From Alkalibacterium sp. AK22 (GTDB taxonomy: Bacteria; Bacillota; Bacilli; Lactobacillales; Carnobacteriaceae_A), in NCBI RefSeq assembly GCF_000585255.1, contig NZ_JANL01000012.1:1-39432 (forward strand): a stretch of 39,432 nucleotides of DNA, in the 5' to 3' direction. The notes beneath the pieces are model-generated. The model ran no database searches. It had not been told where the DNA came from and saw only the letters and a list, made by a program, of their open reading frames with translations. Position 1 is the stretch's first letter. Every line of letters begins with the position of its first letter. The position numbers were made by a program, and so were the translations under genes. Below, piece after piece: positions 36,465-39,432 of the stretch.

Positions 36465-36965
36465 TTAAATCACCTTTCTTTGCTTGAGTGGTTTTTCAAG
36501 AGCCTGAATTAGCAGCACACCTGCAATTCCAGGGATAAGCTGGCCGATGACCAGATTCGTCACTAGTACCCAGTAAGGGACACCCAGTAGAATGTTCAAG
36601 TAAGCAGGCACACCAAAGCCAATTACAAGGACAATCGGCAAGGCTACGAGCCAGCGAGGGAGGTCAGCTTTACGGATCAGCGCGATGCTGCCGGATACTA
36701 GCAGTCCAATCACTAAGCCTCCCAGAACATCGATGGGTCCCAGTCCGCCAAAGAAAAAGTTGGACAGTGCATTCGCCAGGCCAAGTGGAAAAACAAGAAA
36801 AGGGAACAAATAAGAAAGAGCATAAAGGCTGGTTGCAATTCTGATTTGATAGGCTCCGAAGGCAAAAGCGGAGGTCGTGGCCATGACGGTCACGTACAAA
36901 GCAATGGTCAGAGCAGAAATGGTGAGTTTACGTGTAGCGGTTCTTTTTAGTGCAGTCTCTTTCAT
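36465..36965 (-). CDS. queT: Queuosine precursor transporter QueT
   Basis: This 166-residue ECF-type S component has five to six membrane helices, including SALTIALYVTVMATTSAFAFGAYQIR, the family's N-terminal block, and AYQIRIATSLYALSYLFPF. It imports a queuine precursor, probably preQ1 or preQ0. The start is the ATG at 36965 because GGAGGTGATC ends 5 bases before it; the ATG at 36980 overlaps that site. It is the first gene after the riboswitch and abuts queF. Confidence 0.93.
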   Translation of the reverse strand: MKETALKRTATRKLTISALTIALYVTVMATTSAFAFGAYQIRIATSLYALSYLFPFLVFPLGLANALSNFFFGGLGPIDVLGGLVIGLLVSGSIALIRKADLPRWLVALPIVLVIGFGVPAYLNILLGVPYWVLVTNLVIGQLIPGIAGVLLIQALEKPLKQRKVI

Positions 36966-37044
36966 ATTGATCACCTCCATTTATAATAAGGTCCTGCTTC
37001 AATTGGCCCACACCACTGTGGGTGCCTGAACAGTATCAGCAGAA

Positions 37045-37079
37045 CAAAAAAACGTCTCCAGGTCAAACCCAGGACGTCA
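37045..37079 (-). terminator. Riboswitch-controlled terminator ahead of queT
   Basis: On the minus strand GACGTCCTGGGT pairs with ACCTGGAGACGT around a TTG loop, followed by seven T (plus strand AAAAAAA at 37046-37052). It is the likely off-state hairpin of the preQ1 switch. Confidence 0.85.
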
Positions 37080-37105
37080 AAATACAGCAGCACAAGACTG
37101 CCGTT

Positions 37106-37144
37106 CCCTAGTTTTGTTTTTCGACAGGATGGTTACGAACTGTC
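37106..37144 (-). ncRNA. preQ1-I riboswitch aptamer
   Basis: On the minus strand GACAG (37144-37140) and CTGTC form stem P1. Its loop TTCGTAACCATC is followed by the A-rich tail GAAAAACAAAACTAGGG (to about 37106). This is the small H-type pseudoknot layout of preQ1-I: P1 hairpin, A-rich strand in the groove, and a CTA element near the 3' end. A terminator follows 27 bases on, and queT-queF lie behind it. The match was made by eye, and loop bases differ from the common consensus. Confidence 0.75.
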
Positions 37145-37252
37145 TATTTTATTGGCACCTAGTAGGATACCATATTCCAAAAGGATATACTAGTTCATTT
37201 TGTGCTGAGTTAAAGCTAGGGAATATGGGAAACACAATCTGCTCTAGAAGCA

Positions 37253-37280
37253 TTGCTATCTGACAGGTTTGGCGTATACT
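37253..37280 (+). promoter_or_regulatory. Promoter candidate of the YczE-like gene
   Basis: TTGCTA at 37253-37258 and TATACT at 37275-37280 have a 16-base spacer, 35 bases before the ATG. Confidence 0.5.
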
Positions 37281-37314
37281 TGAGACACAATAAAACAAAA
37301 AGTAGGGTGAGACG

Positions 37315-37968
37315 ATGAAATCTGTAAAAGGAATTAGTGTACTGGCACTCTTTTCGGTGCTGGTGGCGCTGGGGATTTCTTTAATGCTAAAAGCAGCTGT
37401 CGGTGTCGGAGCTTTTGATGCCATGACGCAGTCCGTGTCCAGGTTGTCAGGAATACGTATCGGTACGGTAGCTATGCTGTTTAACCTGATTTTTGTAGCT
37501 GGTCAGCTGGTCATTCTCAGAGAAAAGTTTGGTCTGGGGCAGTTGCTGCAGATTCCTCTGGTTATTCTGATTGGAATGCTGGTCAACTTCTTCTATTATA
37601 ATCTGCTGGCTCCGTATGCGTTTCAAAGCTATCTGTTGTCGCTGTTTATTTTTTTGGTGGCTACAATTGTAGCTTCCTTTTCAGTCAGTGTTGTTACAGT
37701 ATTGAATCTGGTTACTTTTCCCATTGAAAGCTTCTGCATGGCCCTGTCCAAAAAAATCACACTCAAATTTTCTGCGATCCGTCAGTTGTTTGACGTGTTA
37801 TGTATTAGTATATCTTTGATCCTCACTTTTCTTTTCGGTATGGATCCGTCTGTAAGGGAAGGGACAGTGATCGGCATGCTGCTGTTTGGCCCGTTGATGG
37901 GCTTTTTTATCAGCAGAATCCACCCACTTGTTGAGAAGGCAGGTGTGACGGAAGAAGCGGGTTATTGA
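37315..37968 (+). CDS. YczE/YitT-like integral membrane protein
   Basis: This 217-residue protein has about five to six membrane helices. The N-terminus GISLMLKAAVGVGAFDAMTQS, with its small residues, and the IRIGTVAMLFNLIFV segment are typical of the YczE/YyaS group (COG2364). Its role is unknown. A weak GTAGGGTGAG purine run precedes the ATG. It stands alone and diverges from queT. Confidence is good on the group and low on any function. Confidence 0.75.
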   Translation: MKSVKGISVLALFSVLVALGISLMLKAAVGVGAFDAMTQSVSRLSGIRIGTVAMLFNLIFVAGQLVILREKFGLGQLLQIPLVILIGMLVNFFYYNLLAPYAFQSYLLSLFIFLVATIVASFSVSVVTVLNLVTFPIESFCMALSKKITLKFSAIRQLFDVLCISISLILTFLFGMDPSVREGTVIGMLLFGPLMGFFISRIHPLVEKAGVTEEAGY

Positions 37969-38066
37969 CCATTGCATGATGATTTGAGAACAGGTCAGGT
38001 TGTCACTAAATGATTCTCCATCAAGTCAGGTCTCAAACATATGATTAACTAGCGGGCTTGCTGCTC

Positions 38067-38075
38067 TGTTATACT
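38067..38075 (+). promoter_or_regulatory. Extended -10 promoter candidate for the 62-aa gene
   Basis: TGTTATACT is a TGnTATACT extended -10 element, 23 bases before the ATG at 38098. There is no good -35. Confidence 0.4.
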
Positions 38076-38097
38076 AAAAATAAAAAAGGAGTCCGCC

Positions 38098-38286
38098 ATG
38101 GATAAACAGGAGCTGGAAGCTAAAATTGAAGACAGAAAAAAAGCACTGGAAAAAACAAAAGAACAGGACAGAGAACTGAAACAGACAGTAACGGGACCTT
38201 ATTCAGAGGTCGAATTTGATCACGAAATTCGTGAACTGGAAATGGAAATACAATCTCTTGAAAGACAAAAAGAAGACCTTGACTAG
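38098..38286 (+). CDS. Small coiled-coil protein, 62 aa
   Basis: The 62-residue sequence is almost wholly helical and charged: two heptad-rich stretches (about 3-28 and 40-60) flank a short GPYSE turn, as in a helical hairpin. The AAAGGAG site 8 bases ahead of the ATG is strong. I do not recognise a family. The last three codons lie in the first arm of the terminator hairpin that ends the transcript, which confirms the stop and a single-gene transcript. Confidence 0.78.
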   Translation: MDKQELEAKIEDRKKALEKTKEQDRELKQTVTGPYSEVEFDHEIRELEMEIQSLERQKEDLD

Positions 38287-38297
38287 GTCTTTTTTTC
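38273..38297 (+). terminator. Terminator overlapping the stop codon of the 62-aa gene
   Basis: AAGACCT at 38273-38279 pairs with AGGTCTT at 38285-38291 around TGACT, then a T-rich tract. The TAG stop (38284-38286) is in the loop/right arm. Confidence 0.82.
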
Positions 38298-38338
38298 TTT
38301 GTTGAAAAGTTCAAATCAGCCACAAAGGAGAAAAAACG

Positions 38339-38710
38339 ATGATGCATAAGATGGGACTCCATAAAGAGTATGTTCAGGCTATTAAAGGAGGCAGTAAGCA
38401 GATTGAAATTCGCCTGTGTGACAGCAAGCGTAAGCAGATCAGAAGAGGAGACCGGATCCGGTTCCAGTCAACGGCTTCTGATAAGGAGCAGCTGGACGTC
38501 ACTGTCACCAGTCTTCAGGTATTTAAGGATTTTAAAAGTCTTTATGAGGCAATACCTTTTAAAAAAATGGGCTGTGAGGGATGGAGCATGGAAGATATGC
38601 TCGAAGAGACGTATGCCATCTATTCCAGTGAGCAAGAGCAGCTTTACGGAGTTCTGGCTATCGGCATCCGATATGAAGGGCAGGATGATCGACTGGAAAA
38701 AATAGAGTGA
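38339..38710 (+). CDS. ASCH-domain protein
   Basis: This 123-residue protein is a single ASCH domain, a PUA-like fold thought to bind RNA or modified nucleotides. Visible marks are the N-terminal MGLHKEYVQAIKGGSKQIEIRL block, with Lys and Glu of the fold's ligand site (K-x-G-x-K-x-I-E-x-R), RRGDRIRFQ, and a C-terminal GVLAIGIRY strand. AAAGGAG lies ahead of the tandem ATGs at 38339 and 38342. It is co-directional with its neighbours but separated by a terminator. Its ligand is not known. Confidence 0.85.
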   Translation: MMHKMGLHKEYVQAIKGGSKQIEIRLCDSKRKQIRRGDRIRFQSTASDKEQLDVTVTSLQVFKDFKSLYEAIPFKKMGCEGWSMEDMLEETYAIYSSEQEQLYGVLAIGIRYEGQDDRLEKIE

Positions 38711-38893
38711 CTGATTCATGGATTCATATAGCACATAGTATAGAACGCTTCGGGTATCATGAGGCCAATGCAGGACAGGGTTAATATACTGCCTAAAGGT
38801 AAGGCTGTTAAAAAGCTGCCATAGAGACTCTTGATTGAGGATACGGTCTGCACGTGAGGCAATATCTTTGCTTGAAAGTTTCTTATCTGTCAT
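38711..38893 (-). pseudogene. Possible remnant of a small membrane protein (minus strand)
   Basis: On the minus strand, an ATG at 38893 opens a hydrophilic N-terminus (MTDKKLSSKDIASRADRIL). The next frame (+1) then gives a hydrophobic helix-like stretch (SFLTALPLGSILTLSCIGLM) ending at a TGA at about 38711. A single-base shift near 38828 would join them into about 60 residues. No ribosome site precedes the ATG, so this is a weak call. Confidence 0.25.
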
Positions 38894-38925
38894 AGTGGAT
38901 ACAAATCGAAAGGGAGATGTAATTA

Positions 38926-39345
38926 ATGGCAGATGCTAGAGAGAAAGCACTGAAAATTTTGGATAAAAACGATGTAGGTGTTTTAGCGACCGTATCGGAG
39001 AATAAACCGGTGGCTCGCTACATGTCTTTTTACAGCGATGGCTTTGAACTGTTTACGGTAACGGACAGACGAACAGAGAAAGTGGAGGATGTGGAAGAAA
39101 ATCCGCACGCCTTTGTTCTGCTCGGCTATGAAGAAGGGATTTTGGATAAGGATTTTGTGGAAATCGAAGCACAGGTTTCCCTGTCTCAGGATTCAAAGCT
39201 GATTGATCGTGCTTGGAATGACTACATGGATGATATCTATTCCGGTAAGGATGATCCAAATATCCTGGTACTCAAATTGACTCCTTTAAACGTTACTCTG
39301 AAAGAGAAAAAAGGGGAAAAAAGTACACCGGTAACGATTAAGTAA
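38926..39345 (+). CDS. Pyridoxamine 5'-phosphate oxidase-fold protein (general stress protein 26-like)
   Basis: This 139-residue protein has the split-barrel flavin-binding fold of PNPOx-like proteins. The N-terminal helix is followed by VGVLATVSENKPVARYMSF and FELFTVTDRRTEKVEDVEENPHAFVLLGYEE, as in GS26-type members. It lacks the C-terminal PNP-binding part of true PdxH, so pyridoxal metabolism is unlikely; FMN or F420-like reduction is possible. AAAGGGAG precedes the ATG. A TTGCTT-17-CATAGT promoter candidate is at 38868-38896. Confidence 0.82.
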   Translation: MADAREKALKILDKNDVGVLATVSENKPVARYMSFYSDGFELFTVTDRRTEKVEDVEENPHAFVLLGYEEGILDKDFVEIEAQVSLSQDSKLIDRAWNDYMDDIYSGKDDPNILVLKLTPLNVTLKEKKGEKSTPVTIK

Positions 39346-39363
39346 ACGTGTAAAAACAAAAGG

Positions 39364-39432
39364 GGCTGGGACAAAAGTCTCAACCGGAGTAAAATAAAGT
39401 TAAACCGAGTAGAATTGTACTTATGTACAAAC
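39364..39432 (+). repeat. Hairpin with repeat-like tail at the window edge (terminator and/or dispersed repeat)
   Basis: GGCTGGGAC (39364-39372), a loop AAAA, and GTCTCAACC (39377-39385) form a 9-pair stem with one mismatch and one G-U pair. It has no T tract, so it is a poor terminator. Similar GGGCTGGGACAAAAGTC hairpins are common repeats in Lactobacillales genomes (from memory). The tail holds two similar blocks (ACCGGAGTAAAAT, ACCGAGTAGAAT) and a TTGTAC/GTACAA palindrome at 39415-39430. It is cut by the window end. Confidence 0.45.

Larger units (their letters stand above)
36966..37314. other. Divergent region between queT and the YczE-like gene
   Basis: It holds, on the minus strand, the queT riboswitch, terminator and a CCCACA/TGTGGG hairpin near 37003-37018. 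On the plus strand it holds a promoter candidate at 37253-37280. No further gene is seen. Confidence 0.7.

Noticed and set aside
38468-38893. A 141-codon minus-strand frame crossing the ASCH gene
   Set aside because: Most of it is antisense to the ASCH gene; only the part outside (38711-38893) is discussed as a possible remnant.

Overview
The window looks like chromosomal DNA of a moderately AT-rich Firmicute of the order Lactobacillales, probably a Carnobacteriaceae-type organism; the genus is inference. Supporting signs are strong AGGAGG-type ribosome binding sites with frequent GTG/TTG starts, the order sufC-D-S-U-B, a methionine T-box ahead of metQNI, TPP and preQ1-I riboswitches in Gram-positive layouts, a DUF2969-like protein, and a stand-alone GcvH-like protein beside a Spx/ArsC-like protein. 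There is no phage, IS element, CRISPR array, tRNA or rRNA that I can see. The content is mostly housekeeping and transport genes.

Layout. 1-603: the tail of an off-window gene with its terminator, then a small hypothetical gene on the minus strand. 1019-9369: a peptide-type ABC importer operon (two permeases, a lipoprotein binding protein, two ATPases) headed by two tandem M20D amidohydrolases, suggesting import and hydrolysis of short peptides or N-acyl amino acids. 9917-14364: a Na/Pi cotransporter with PhoU tail, a DUF2969-like protein, a YihY-type membrane protein, then a tight trio of Spx/ArsC-like, GcvH-like and 4-oxalocrotonate tautomerase genes. 14594-17107: TPP riboswitch and thiM-thiD-thiE. 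17367-18809: a phospholipase D/cardiolipin synthase-like enzyme. 19231-24584: the full SUF iron-sulfur assembly operon. 24754-28144: a DMT-type exporter behind a perfect 12-bp inverted repeat, a YghU-type thiol transferase, a SpeG-like acetyltransferase and a short-chain dehydrogenase. 28545-29720: a ROK-family repressor. 29721-30859: 1.1 kb without a recognisable gene, holding a XylR-like palindrome and a methionine T-box leader. 30860-35836: metQ-metN-metI, a hydroxycarboxylate dehydrogenase (HcxA/YbdH type) and a broken aminotransferase. 35967-37144 (minus): queT-queF behind a preQ1-I riboswitch. 37315-39432: a YczE-like membrane protein, a small coiled-coil protein, an ASCH-domain protein, a PNPOx-fold stress protein, and a hairpin that may start a dispersed repeat.

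The points most worth a second look are: (i) the T-box-controlled cluster pairing a methionine-type importer with an HcxA-like dehydrogenase and an aminotransferase, which would suit salvage of the hydroxy/keto analogues of methionine; (ii) the aminotransferase frameshift, which fits exactly a 20-nt deletion between 8-bp direct repeats; (iii) two folded RNA candidates in the suf operon, one in the leader and one between sufU and sufB; (iv) a ROK-type operator with a promoter but no gene behind it. I found no clearly new multi-gene system; these are hypotheses on mostly known families.
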